A stretch of 64,000 nt of DNA. Origin: Methylococcaceae bacterium (GTDB taxonomy: Bacteria > Pseudomonadota > Gammaproteobacteria > Methylococcales > Methylomonadaceae). The notes under the pieces are model-generated. The model saw only the letters and a program-made list of their open reading frames with translations. It was not told the origin of the DNA and searched no databases. The stretch is taken from positions 41,511 through 105,510 of the forward strand of contig SPJS01000067.1 in the NCBI GenBank assembly GCA_006844705.1. Reading direction: 5' to 3'. A program made the position numbers and the translations under genes. Position 1 is the stretch's first letter; each line of letters opens with the position of its first letter. Of this stretch, positions 46,267 to 54,104 are shown piece after piece.

Positions 46267-46599
46267 ATGAAAAAATTTTCTGTAGTTTTTGGGATACTGG
46301 CCATTATGGTTTCCGGACAGGCTTTCGCCGTTGATCGTGCGTATAAAATTGATCGTCGCCTGGACAATAAGGGAGATCGAATCAATATGCGTTTGGATCG
46401 CAAAGGCGACAGAATGAGTCATAAAATGGATCGTAAGGCAGCGCGGCTGGCGGATAACGGGCATTATAAGGCGGCACATAAATTATCGCGTAAGGCAGAC
46501 CGCGTTGAACATCGATTGGATAAAAAAGGCGATCGAATTGAACGTCGATTGGATACAAAAGGTGATCGCATTGTAAGGCGGTGGGAAAATCGCGATTAA
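46267..46599 (+). CDS. Secreted basic repeat protein (R-L-D-x-K-G-D-R-I repeats)
   Basis: A 110-residue protein with a clean signal peptide (M-K-K-F...Q-A-F-A, about 21 residues). The mature part is almost wholly made of 11-residue repeats of the form R-L-D-x-K-G-D-R-I-x-x: copies start near RRLDNKGDRIN, MRLDRKGDRMS, HKMDRKAARLA, then SRKADRVE, HRLDKKGDRIE and RRLDTKGDRIV. It is extremely rich in Arg, Lys and Asp and probably helical. No enzymatic motif; function unknown. I use the ATG at 46267 rather than an in-frame upstream start because the signal peptide begins there. It sits directly before an ECF sigma factor gene. Confidence 0.75.
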   Translation: MKKFSVVFGILAIMVSGQAFAVDRAYKIDRRLDNKGDRINMRLDRKGDRMSHKMDRKAARLADNGHYKAAHKLSRKADRVEHRLDKKGDRIERRLDTKGDRIVRRWENRD

Positions 46600-46621
46600 T
46601 TCTAACTCATTACTTTTGGTG

Positions 46622-47143
46622 ATGGACAATCAGCAAACTCTGGACAGTTTTCTGGCCAGCGTAGAAAAAAAGGCTTTTCAACTGGCGGAGTTTGCTGTTG
46701 CAGATAAAGATGAAGCGTTGGATCTGGTTCAGAACAGCATGATCAAACTGGTACAAAAGTACTCTGACAGAGACCCTGAGCAGTGGATCTTGTTGTTCTA
46801 CCGGATACTCCACAATGAAATCAAGGACTGGAAACGCAAAGCCTGGGTACGTGGCTGGTTAGGGATGAATGATGATCAGGTCGAGGTGTTGCCTGACCAC
46901 TCCGTTGCGGTTAACCCTGAGCAATTATGTGATGCAGAGGTTATCAATGAGCAAATGCATAAGGCCATCAGGGCCTTGCCCATGCGGCAGCAGCAGGCTT
47001 TTTTACTCAGAGTATGGGAAGGCCTGGATGTAAAACAAACAGCCCAAGTTATGCAGTGTACACCGGGCAGCGTAAAGACACACTATTCGCGGGCGTTAGA
47101 ACGTTTGCGTTTGAATTTAACGGAGTGGGGCTATGAAGCATAA
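46622..47143 (+). CDS. ECF-type RNA polymerase sigma factor
   Basis: A 173-residue sigma70-family factor. Region 2 covers LDLVQNSMIKLVQKY and ILLFYRILHNEIKDWKR; region 4 covers LPMRQQQAFLLRVWEGLDVKQTA with the helix-turn-helix CTPGSVKTHYSRALERLR. TTG, GTG and ATG codons stand in a row; I take the ATG at 46622. Its 3' end overlaps the next gene by 11 bp, the usual sigma/anti-sigma coupling. Confidence 0.9.
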   Translation: MDNQQTLDSFLASVEKKAFQLAEFAVADKDEALDLVQNSMIKLVQKYSDRDPEQWILLFYRILHNEIKDWKRKAWVRGWLGMNDDQVEVLPDHSVAVNPEQLCDAEVINEQMHKAIRALPMRQQQAFLLRVWEGLDVKQTAQVMQCTPGSVKTHYSRALERLRLNLTEWGYEA

Positions 47144-47483
47144 AATTTCTGATCAAGTGATTGAAGGTTTAGTGCGTCGAAGTCTTCAGTCTTCATCTGA
47201 TCAACTGGATCAGGCCATTAGCTATCGCTTGCAGGCTGATCGACGATCAGCATTGCAAGCATCTTCTCCGGGGGTTAATCCAATGTTGGCTGGCGCTGCG
47301 TTGGCATCCTTTTGTGTCATAGGATTGCTGGTCTGGTTTGGGCCAATCAATAGTAATGAAGTTGAGGATGAATTATATATAGTCGAAGAGGTTTTTCAGT
47401 TGGATGAAAATCCGGAGCTGGTGGAAGACATAGAATTTTATCAATGGCTGGCTGAGACCTATGCAGAGCCGGAGAAGGTGTGA
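47133..47483 (+). CDS. Putative anti-sigma/DUF3619-like single-pass membrane protein
   Basis: A 116-residue protein with an N-terminal cytoplasmic segment of about 50 residues, one membrane helix (about 51-71) and an acidic periplasmic tail. This layout, plus an 11-bp overlap with the sigma gene, fits an anti-sigma regulator. In many proteobacteria a DUF3619-type protein sits between such a sigma factor and a DUF3106 protein, exactly as here. Sequence recognition is weak, so the role is inferred from context. Confidence 0.6.
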   Translation: MKHKISDQVIEGLVRRSLQSSSDQLDQAISYRLQADRRSALQASSPGVNPMLAGAALASFCVIGLLVWFGPINSNEVEDELYIVEEVFQLDENPELVEDIEFYQWLAETYAEPEKV

Positions 47484-47884
47484 TGAAAGTTTTGGTTTTG
47501 ATAGTAGTTATGTTCTTTTCCACGGAGACATTGGCTGAAGAAGCAATTAATTGGGATCAGCTAAATGAACAACAACAGGATTTGTTAGCGCCTCTACGCG
47601 AAAAATGGGAGAGTATGCGCCCTCAACGTCGCAACAAAATTTTGCAACGCGCCCAACGCTGGCAGAATCTGCCTGAGCAAAAACGTGACAAAGTCAAACA
47701 GCGCATTCAAAAGTTTTTGCAAATGGATCCAGGTCAGCGGAAAGCATTCCGCAAAAAGATGCAGGACTTTAAATCCATGTCGCCAGATCAACGTCAAAAT
47801 ATAAAACAGATCAGGAAATGGTTTAAAAATTTACCTGCAGAAGAACGCAAAGCTTTGCGAAAACAATGGCAAGGCGCGAAATGA
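47483..47884 (+). CDS. Periplasmic DUF3106-type protein
   Basis: A 133-residue exported protein: signal peptide of about 18 residues (ending T-L-A-E), then repeated helical segments rich in Q, R, K and W with W-x-x-L/M and P-x-Q/E-R patterns (LREKWESMRPQRRNKIL, RWQNLPEQKRDKVKQR, KWFKNLPAEERKALRKQW). DUF3106 proteins have this make-up and usually follow ECF sigma/anti-sigma pairs; the role is unknown, possibly stress sensing as in CpxP-like helical proteins. The ATG at 47483 overlaps the stop of the preceding gene; a GGAGAAGG ribosome site lies upstream. Confidence 0.75.
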   Translation: MKVLVLIVVMFFSTETLAEEAINWDQLNEQQQDLLAPLREKWESMRPQRRNKILQRAQRWQNLPEQKRDKVKQRIQKFLQMDPGQRKAFRKKMQDFKSMSPDQRQNIKQIRKWFKNLPAEERKALRKQWQGAK

Positions 47885-48118
47885 GAACAAATAAACCTTA
47901 AATTTTCCTTGTCTTGATTGTTTTTTTAATAAAAATGAGAGCTGTATCAATTTTATTGAAAGTAGGTGTTTGCTTACGGGTAAATGGGCTGATGACTTAA
48001 TAGAGAGTTAATTTTTGATTGCTTTAATTCATATCCAAGCTGTTACATTAGCAAAGTTCCTGAAAAGAATGATTTCAGGTTGGTAATTAATATTTCTCTA
48101 TATCGAAGGTAATCCGCA

Positions 48119-48817
48119 ATGTTTGATCAATATTTCGATGTTTTTTTAGCAGACACTGAAGAAGGAAAAGAAGAACACTTTAAATTGCGCTACAAAGTTT
48201 ATTGTGAAGAAATGGGGTTTGAAGACAAGGAAAAGTTTCCGAATGAACAAGAAAAGGATCATTGGGATGACCATTCTGTTCATTTTATTATAAGGCACAA
48301 AGATAGTGGGCAATGGGTTGGAGCAATGCGCTTGGTGATACAACAAGACGGAAAGCTCCCCTTTAGTGAACTTAGCGAGGTTGATCGCAGTATTGTTGGT
48401 TCCAGACCCGGTGTGGAAATATCAAGAGTTTGTTTGGTTCAGGATATTAGAAGACGAGTAATTGATTCCAATAAAACCAGTTCAGGTGCGCCTTCACCGT
48501 TGTTGAACCGTGGACATTTAACTCGAAGCCTAGTTTGGGGATTGTTTCGCGCTGCAAGTTTATATTGTGAACAATATGACTATGAGGACTCATATACCCT
48601 ATGCACAAAAGCTTTTGCTCGTATTGTCAGTAGAGAAGGGTTTAAAGTAGATCAAATTGGTGGCGTTTGTAATCACCGAGGAGAACGCTTCCCATTCAAG
48701 TTTGAAGTCAGTGATTTTCTCGCAAATTCTTTGTGGGATAATGATTACAAAGTTGGCTATAAATTGTTTTCTGAAATAGAACATGAAAATTACATTGGTT
48801 TGGAGCAAGTTGCCTGA
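48119..48817 (+). CDS. PEP-CTERM/exosortase-associated acyltransferase
   Basis: A 232-residue GNAT-fold protein resembling acyl-homoserine-lactone synthase and N-acyl amino acid synthase folds: FKLRYKVYCEEMGF with its R-Y-x-V-Y-C-x-E-x-G-F signature, W-V-G-A-M-R-L-V and EISRVCLV. Proteins of this type are recurrent members of exosortase (EpsH/XrtA) loci. Acyl acceptor and donor are unknown. It is the first gene of the glycan locus, with 234 bp of non-coding A+T-rich DNA upstream. Confidence 0.82.
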   Translation: MFDQYFDVFLADTEEGKEEHFKLRYKVYCEEMGFEDKEKFPNEQEKDHWDDHSVHFIIRHKDSGQWVGAMRLVIQQDGKLPFSELSEVDRSIVGSRPGVEISRVCLVQDIRRRVIDSNKTSSGAPSPLLNRGHLTRSLVWGLFRAASLYCEQYDYEDSYTLCTKAFARIVSREGFKVDQIGGVCNHRGERFPFKFEVSDFLANSLWDNDYKVGYKLFSEIEHENYIGLEQVA

Positions 48818-48832
48818 TCAAATAATATTTTG

Positions 48833-48902
48833 GAGAGTAGGCGTCTGGTATCAATTTACCCCCAGCGCTACTCTCTGACCCTTCAGCATAATTTTCTATA
48901 AT
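48833..48902 (+). promoter_or_regulatory. Hairpin plus -10 box between acyltransferase and glycosyltransferase
   Basis: GAGAGTAG (48833-48840) pairs perfectly with CTACTCTC (48868-48875) around a 27-nt loop. A perfect TATAAT at 48897-48902, with a weak -35 CTGACC 16 bp upstream, could start transcription of the downstream glycan genes. The arrangement suggests termination or processing of the acyltransferase message and a fresh promoter. Confidence 0.4.
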
Positions 48903-48979
48903 TTGTGCTATAGTTGCTTTTAATGCGGCCTATTCAGGTGGCTTTTTGGTAACTTATTTCTTTCCAACAATCTCTTTTT

Positions 48980-50131
48980 ATGACTCAATCGAGCCACTCT
49001 CGCCCACTAATCGCACATGTGATATTCAGTTTAGGGGTCGGGGGGCTTGAAAATGGTTTGGTTAATCTGATTAATCATATGCCTCAAGCAGAATTCCGTC
49101 ATTGTATTATCTGTTTAAAAAATGCCACTGACTTTAAACAGCGTATCAAACGAGATGATGTTGAAATTTTCGAATTAAATAAAAATGAAGGGCATGATAT
49201 AAGCTCTTTTTTTAAGATGTACAAACTGCTGAAAAAGATCAGACCTGATATTGTACATACCCGTAATTTGGCTGCAATAGAGTATCAAATACCTGTTTTT
49301 CTGGCCGGAGTTAAATCCCGTATTCACGGTGAACATGGTTGGGACGTTTTTGATCCGGATGGGAGCAATAAGAAATATCAGAAACTCAGATATTTAATGG
49401 GCTTTTTGATCCATCGGTTTGTACCATTATCTAAACATTTACATGAATACCTGTTAACAAAAGTAGGTATAAGTGATTCTAAAATTGTACGTATTTGTAA
49501 TGGTGTAGATACACATAAGTTTTCTTTCTCCAATCAGACAGAAGCAATTACTGATGCACCTTTTGAATTTAATGACCAACATGTTTATTTTGGCACTGTA
49601 GGGCGTATGCATGGCGTTAAAGATCAAATGAATCTGGTTAAAGCATTTGTTGAGGCTATTCAGCTTGATCCTGCGTTAAAAGAAAAAATTTGTTTGGTCG
49701 TTATAGGTGACGGACCGTTACGAGAAGAAGCGATTGAGTACCTGAAAGCGAAAGATTGCTATGATATTTCGTGGCTTCCTGGAAAGCGAAACGACATTCC
49801 TCAAATCATGCGTTGTCTTGATGCGTTTGTTTTACCTTCCAAATCTGAAGGAATTTCTAATACGATTCTGGAGGCGATGTCCAGTGGCTTGCCGGTAATC
49901 GCAACCCGGGTTGGTGGTAATCCAGAATTGGTCGCGGATGGGGAAAGTGGAGTTTTAGTAGAAAAAGAAAACTATCATCAGTTAGCCGGGGCGATTGTGA
50001 CCTATGCTCATAATGACCAGTTAAGAAAAGAACATGGCATGAATGCTTTGCAAAGAGTGAAGGACAGGTTTTCAATAGACGTCATGGTTAAAAATTATCT
50101 CAATTTATATCAATCCTTACCTAACATTTAA
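48980..50131 (+). CDS. Glycosyltransferase, GT4 family (exosortase-associated type)
   Basis: A 383-residue GT-B enzyme. The N-terminus FSLGVGGLENGLVNLINHM and the C-terminal donor site with E-x7-E (SEGISNTILEAMSSGLPVIAT) define GT4. Overall it resembles the PEP-CTERM/EpsH1-associated sugar transferases. Cytoplasmic, presumably extending a lipid-linked oligosaccharide. 14 bp before the asparagine-synthase-like gene. Confidence 0.88.
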   Translation: MTQSSHSRPLIAHVIFSLGVGGLENGLVNLINHMPQAEFRHCIICLKNATDFKQRIKRDDVEIFELNKNEGHDISSFFKMYKLLKKIRPDIVHTRNLAAIEYQIPVFLAGVKSRIHGEHGWDVFDPDGSNKKYQKLRYLMGFLIHRFVPLSKHLHEYLLTKVGISDSKIVRICNGVDTHKFSFSNQTEAITDAPFEFNDQHVYFGTVGRMHGVKDQMNLVKAFVEAIQLDPALKEKICLVVIGDGPLREEAIEYLKAKDCYDISWLPGKRNDIPQIMRCLDAFVLPSKSEGISNTILEAMSSGLPVIATRVGGNPELVADGESGVLVEKENYHQLAGAIVTYAHNDQLRKEHGMNALQRVKDRFSIDVMVKNYLNLYQSLPNI

Positions 50132-50145
50132 ATAGAAGGAAAATT

Positions 50146-52032
50146 ATGTGCGGCATTGTCGGGATTTTTGATTTACAGGATAAACGGGAAATAAATCGCG
50201 AATTATTGAATAAGATGAATCAAAGCCAACTCCACAGGGGGCCTGATGAAGGAGGGATTCATATTGAACCGGGGCTGGGGCTTGCGCATCGTCGATTATC
50301 TATTATTGATTTAAGCAGTGGGCAACAACCCATGCTTAATGATGATGCCAGTGTTGTATTAACCTACAATGGCGAGATCTACAATTTTATGCAATTGCGA
50401 ACTGAACTGGAACAACTTGGATTCAGTTTTAAAACGCATTGCGACACGGAAGTCGTTTTAAACGCCTGGATTGCCTGGGGTGAAAAGTGCGTAGATCGAT
50501 TTAGAGGCATGTTTGCTTTTGCTGTATGGGATAAGCACAAGCAAACGTTGTTTATTGCCCGTGACAGGTTAGGAATCAAGCCGCTGTTTTATGCAGAACT
50601 AGGCAATGGTCAATTGATATTTGCCTCTGAATTAAAAGCACTGAAAGAGCATCCGCAATTACCAAGAGAATTGGAACCTACGGCGATCGAAGAATATTTC
50701 GGTTTTGGTTATGTTCCTGAACCAAAAACCATTTTTAAAAATGTTTATAAACTTGAGCCCGGTTATTGTCTTACCCTGAAAAGAGGACAAAGCGCTTATA
50801 AACCCAGGCAATATTGGGATGTGACCTTTTCAGAAAATGATTATGGTTCTGAAGGTCAGGTTGCTGAAGAGTTGATCGCACGATTTGAAGAAGCAGTGAA
50901 AATCAGAATGATGGCTGATGTGCCGTTAGGTGCATTTTTATCAGGAGGGGTTGACTCCAGTGGTGTCGTCGCAATGATGTCAAACAATTCCGATGATCCT
51001 GTCAATACCTGTTCAATCTCATTCGGGGATCCTAAGTTTAATGAGTCAAAGTTTGCTCAGAAAGTGGCAGATCGGTATGCGACTGACCATAGGGTTGAAC
51101 AAGTTGACCCTGATGCTTTTGATTTGATCAGTCATTTATCGGGCATATATGATGAACCTTATGCAGATAGTTCTGCACTTCCCACATACCGTGTGTGTCA
51201 ACTAGCTAAAAAACAGGTGACTGTGGTGCTATCAGGTGATGGCGGAGATGAAAATCTGGCTGGCTATCGCAGGTATCGGTGGCACACCTACGAAGACAGA
51301 ATGCGTTCGTTTATGCCTGATGCTCTGCGTAAACCTTTATTCGGGACAATGGGCCGTGTATATCCCAAAGCGGATTGGGCACCTAAAATATTCAGGGCAA
51401 AATCAACATTTGAATCGATTGGTCGTGATTCGCTTGAAGGTTATTTTCATAGTGTTTCTTTTAATTCCAATGAAACACGTTCTGCATTATTTAGTGATTC
51501 ATTAAAACAACAACTGCAAGGGTATCAGGCGGTTGATGTATTCAGGCGTTACCAATCAAATGCACCTGTAGAAAACCCGCAGTCATTAGTGCAGTATCTT
51601 GATTTAAAGACCTATCTGGTCGGTGATATTTTGACCAAAGTTGACCGGGCCAGTATGGCCCATGCGCTGGAAGTCAGAGTGCCATTACTGGATCATCAAT
51701 TAGTGGAATGGATGGCGGGGATGCCACCAGGAATGAAACTTAAAAATCGAGAAGGCAAATATATATTCAAGAAGGGGTTGGAACCGCATTTACCAGAAGA
51801 TATTCTCTATCGACCAAAAATGGGATTTGCTGTTCCATTAGCAAGTTGGTTTAAAGGGCCGTTAAAAGAAAAAGTAAAAAATTCTCTGTTAGGACATGCT
51901 ATGTTGGACTGCGGATATTTTGAAAAAAGTTTTCTTAATAAAGTGGTTGAACAACATCAGGCAGGTCTGCGTGATTACAGTACAACCATATGGTCATTAC
52001 TTATGTTTGATGCATTTTTACAAAGTGAATGA
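50146..52032 (+). CDS. Asparagine-synthase-like amidotransferase (exosortase-associated), glutamine-dependent
   Basis: 628 residues. The glutaminase domain starts M-C-G-I-V-G-I-F with the catalytic Cys2 and has LHRGPDEGG and LTYNGEIYNF; the synthetase domain has the PPi loop LSGGVDSSGVVAMM and SGDGGDENLAGY. This is the class found beside EpsH/XrtA-type exosortases, thought to amidate or otherwise modify an exopolysaccharide or a carrier rather than make free asparagine. GAAGGA ribosome site. A 156 bp A+T-rich gap follows, so the next cassette may have its own promoter. Confidence 0.9.
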   Translation: MCGIVGIFDLQDKREINRELLNKMNQSQLHRGPDEGGIHIEPGLGLAHRRLSIIDLSSGQQPMLNDDASVVLTYNGEIYNFMQLRTELEQLGFSFKTHCDTEVVLNAWIAWGEKCVDRFRGMFAFAVWDKHKQTLFIARDRLGIKPLFYAELGNGQLIFASELKALKEHPQLPRELEPTAIEEYFGFGYVPEPKTIFKNVYKLEPGYCLTLKRGQSAYKPRQYWDVTFSENDYGSEGQVAEELIARFEEAVKIRMMADVPLGAFLSGGVDSSGVVAMMSNNSDDPVNTCSISFGDPKFNESKFAQKVADRYATDHRVEQVDPDAFDLISHLSGIYDEPYADSSALPTYRVCQLAKKQVTVVLSGDGGDENLAGYRRYRWHTYEDRMRSFMPDALRKPLFGTMGRVYPKADWAPKIFRAKSTFESIGRDSLEGYFHSVSFNSNETRSALFSDSLKQQLQGYQAVDVFRRYQSNAPVENPQSLVQYLDLKTYLVGDILTKVDRASMAHALEVRVPLLDHQLVEWMAGMPPGMKLKNREGKYIFKKGLEPHLPEDILYRPKMGFAVPLASWFKGPLKEKVKNSLLGHAMLDCGYFEKSFLNKVVEQHQAGLRDYSTTIWSLLMFDAFLQSE

Positions 52033-52188
52033 ATTGATATTAAAAATGAATTAAGGTATAAGCTAACATTATAATTTGTACCAAAGTACTATCAAAAGCC
52101 ACTATATTATTTGATAGAATGTAAATATTCATAAAACTGTAAGGTTTTATTATTACAATTTAGCCACATTTATGTTCAGGTGAACGAC

Positions 52189-52887
52189 ATGACTAATATT
52201 AACCAAAACTCTGGCGGTAATCACAGCCAGGGACAAGTAAACTCGAATACCCGCCGTGCCTTATTGAAAGGATCGGCAGCTTCTTTACCCGTTTTGTTAA
52301 GTTTTCGCAGTGGCGCAGCCAATGCGATAACAAGCTCAGAACAATGTATTGATGGCGCAGCTGCAATTACTAATATTCCTAATAAATTCGTAAATAATGT
52401 AGATAACTTTCTGCGCAGAGAAGTTAGACGTGTGAGATTGATTGAGGTTGAAGAATCTTCTCCAGGTGCAGGAGATTGGCTTGCACAAATCAATAGTGGA
52501 GGAAATCATAAAAGAATTAATGTTTATCAACCTTTAAGTCCTGCAGCTTCAGAAACTGATAAGTTTTTGTCAACGGGTAATAATCAACGTGAAGTTGTTG
52601 CGACTGGAACATCTATTAATTACACGGATAGTAGCGGAGCTCTTGTTAATGCTGAAAGATTTGATCATGAAAATGGCACTGTATATGTGTTGGATGTCGA
52701 CCAAACGCGCTTCGGATTAGTTGTGGTTGGAGATGACGGCCTTCCTTTGGAAGACGGTTTTTCAGTGGATGAGAGTTTAATGTTTAGTCCTACTCTCTCT
52801 CCCAGAATTGGCCGATTTGTTGATGGAATTAAAGACGGTCAAAACCATATGACGGGTTCTTGCTGGACTTCATTTTCAGTTGCCTAA
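52189..52887 (+). CDS. Exported protein of unknown function, RR-type leader; candidate partner of the HPr-rel-A cassette
   Basis: A 232-residue protein I do not recognise. Residues 21-46 form a leader with a twin-arginine motif (T-R-R-A-L-L-K at 21-27), a hydrophobic core and a probable cleavage site after A-A-N-A (46), preceded by an N/Q/S/G-rich stretch. The mature part has two cysteines only (one just after the leader, one in G-S-C-W near the end) and no enzymatic motif. I start at ATG 52189 behind an AGGTGA ribosome site; a GTG at 52180 is the alternative. Its 3' end overlaps the PqqD-like gene by 8 bp, so it is probably made together with the kinase and nucleotidyltransferase that follow. 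Confidence 0.62.
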   Translation: MTNINQNSGGNHSQGQVNSNTRRALLKGSAASLPVLLSFRSGAANAITSSEQCIDGAAAITNIPNKFVNNVDNFLRREVRRVRLIEVEESSPGAGDWLAQINSGGNHKRINVYQPLSPAASETDKFLSTGNNQREVVATGTSINYTDSSGALVNAERFDHENGTVYVLDVDQTRFGLVVVGDDGLPLEDGFSVDESLMFSPTLSPRIGRFVDGIKDGQNHMTGSCWTSFSVA

Positions 52888-53197
52888 ACAGTTGAGCACT
52901 CTTTGGAAAGTTGATTATTCAAACCGTTTTATTTTAAGCTCTCTGCAAGAGGACTATGTTGTATTTAGTCCTCTTTCAGGGATGACTTGCCAAATTAATG
53001 ATTTCCTGTCTTCATTATTACATGTCTATTATTCTTTCAATGATGGGGATTTAGTTTCCACATTGGATGTAACAAAAAAGTTTTGTCACATAAACCAAAT
53101 TGAATCAACCAAATTTGTTGAAAAACAGATTAATGATGGTTTTTTGTATTTGGGATCTTCTGGATTGATTGAGAGAGTCTATGGCGAAGATTGTTGA
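52880..53197 (+). CDS. PqqD-like peptide chaperone of the HPr-rel-A system
   Basis: A 105-residue winged-helix-type protein resembling PqqD family members attached to 'HprK-related kinase A' genes: YVVFSPLSGMTCQINDF at the N-terminus, then a helical region and a final LIERVYGEDC. PqqD proteins normally present peptides to modifying enzymes; no radical-SAM enzyme is nearby. The start is a TTG at 52880: an in-frame stop lies ten codons upstream and the first ATG would remove a third of the protein. Overlaps its neighbours on both sides. Confidence 0.72.
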   Translation: MPKQLSTLWKVDYSNRFILSSLQEDYVVFSPLSGMTCQINDFLSSLLHVYYSFNDGDLVSTLDVTKKFCHINQIESTKFVEKQINDGFLYLGSSGLIERVYGEDC

Positions 53198-54104
53198 ACT
53201 TGCGTTCGATGATTTTTATTCTGAAGCTTGCCGGGCAAACGGAGTTGTCATTGATATTGGCCCGTTTTATATACGCCTAAAGAGCAATGTTAAGTCTTTT
53301 GTCAAGTTGATTCATTTTTTTTATGGATCATTCAATGTCCTTCCTGTTGAATCATTTACTGATTTTCAGATTGAAATTAAACAACATCACCCCTTAAGCC
53401 GTTTTTTGAGACCTCAAGTCGTTTTTATTTCGGACGGTATCCAGCCCTTTCAGCCTTTTCCTCTCAGCCATGCATTTCCCCTTTTTGAATGGGGGTTGAA
53501 CTGGTGTATTGCCAGGCGTTCTCACCAATACCTCATGTTACATTCAGGTGTTTTGGAAAAGAATGGTCGAGCAGTTATTTTGCCGGCGACCCCTGGCTCG
53601 GGTAAGACAACCTTATGTGCTGCCTTGGCGATGCAAGGCTGGCGTTTTTTATCCGATGAATTTGCCATTTTAGGTCCAAAGGATGATGGCTTTATTTTTC
53701 CTATTCCAAGGCCAGCCCCTTTAAAAAATGCATCAATAGATGTAATCAAAAATGAATTTCCTGCAGCTGAAATTGGCCCCCTTTTTCCCAAAACGCGAAA
53801 AGGGACTGTCGCCCATTTTAAAGCGCCTGGCCCAAGTGTAGAAGCACTTCATGAAGGCGTGATGCCAAGAATTGTCGTGTTTCCTCAATTTCAGGATGAT
53901 GTTGATCTCAAAGTGAACAAATTAAACAAGGCATATGCATTTTTTAAAATTGCCAGTAATTCATTTAATTATGAATTAATGGGTGAGCGAGGATTTTCTC
54001 TTATTGATCATATTATTTCTTCCTGTGATTGCTATAATTTAGTTTACAGTCGTTTTGATCAAGCTATACCGAAATTAGAGGAACTAATCGCAGCCCCTGC
54101 ATGA
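53181..54104 (+). CDS. HprK-related kinase A
   Basis: A 307-residue protein with the HPr-kinase-like P-loop PATPGSGKTTLCAALA (around residue 136), preceded by LMLHSGVLEKNGRAVIL and followed by the RFLSDEFAIL strand; HprK/P has the same order. Family knowledge: these kinases occur with a PqqD-like protein and a nucleotidyltransferase, often in exosortase loci; their target is unknown. I use the ATG at 53181 with GAGAG upstream rather than a TTG four codons earlier. It overlaps the PqqD gene by 17 bp and the next gene by 4 bp. Confidence 0.82.
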   Translation: MAKIVELAFDDFYSEACRANGVVIDIGPFYIRLKSNVKSFVKLIHFFYGSFNVLPVESFTDFQIEIKQHHPLSRFLRPQVVFISDGIQPFQPFPLSHAFPLFEWGLNWCIARRSHQYLMLHSGVLEKNGRAVILPATPGSGKTTLCAALAMQGWRFLSDEFAILGPKDDGFIFPIPRPAPLKNASIDVIKNEFPAAEIGPLFPKTRKGTVAHFKAPGPSVEALHEGVMPRIVVFPQFQDDVDLKVNKLNKAYAFFKIASNSFNYELMGERGFSLIDHIISSCDCYNLVYSRFDQAIPKLEELIAAPA

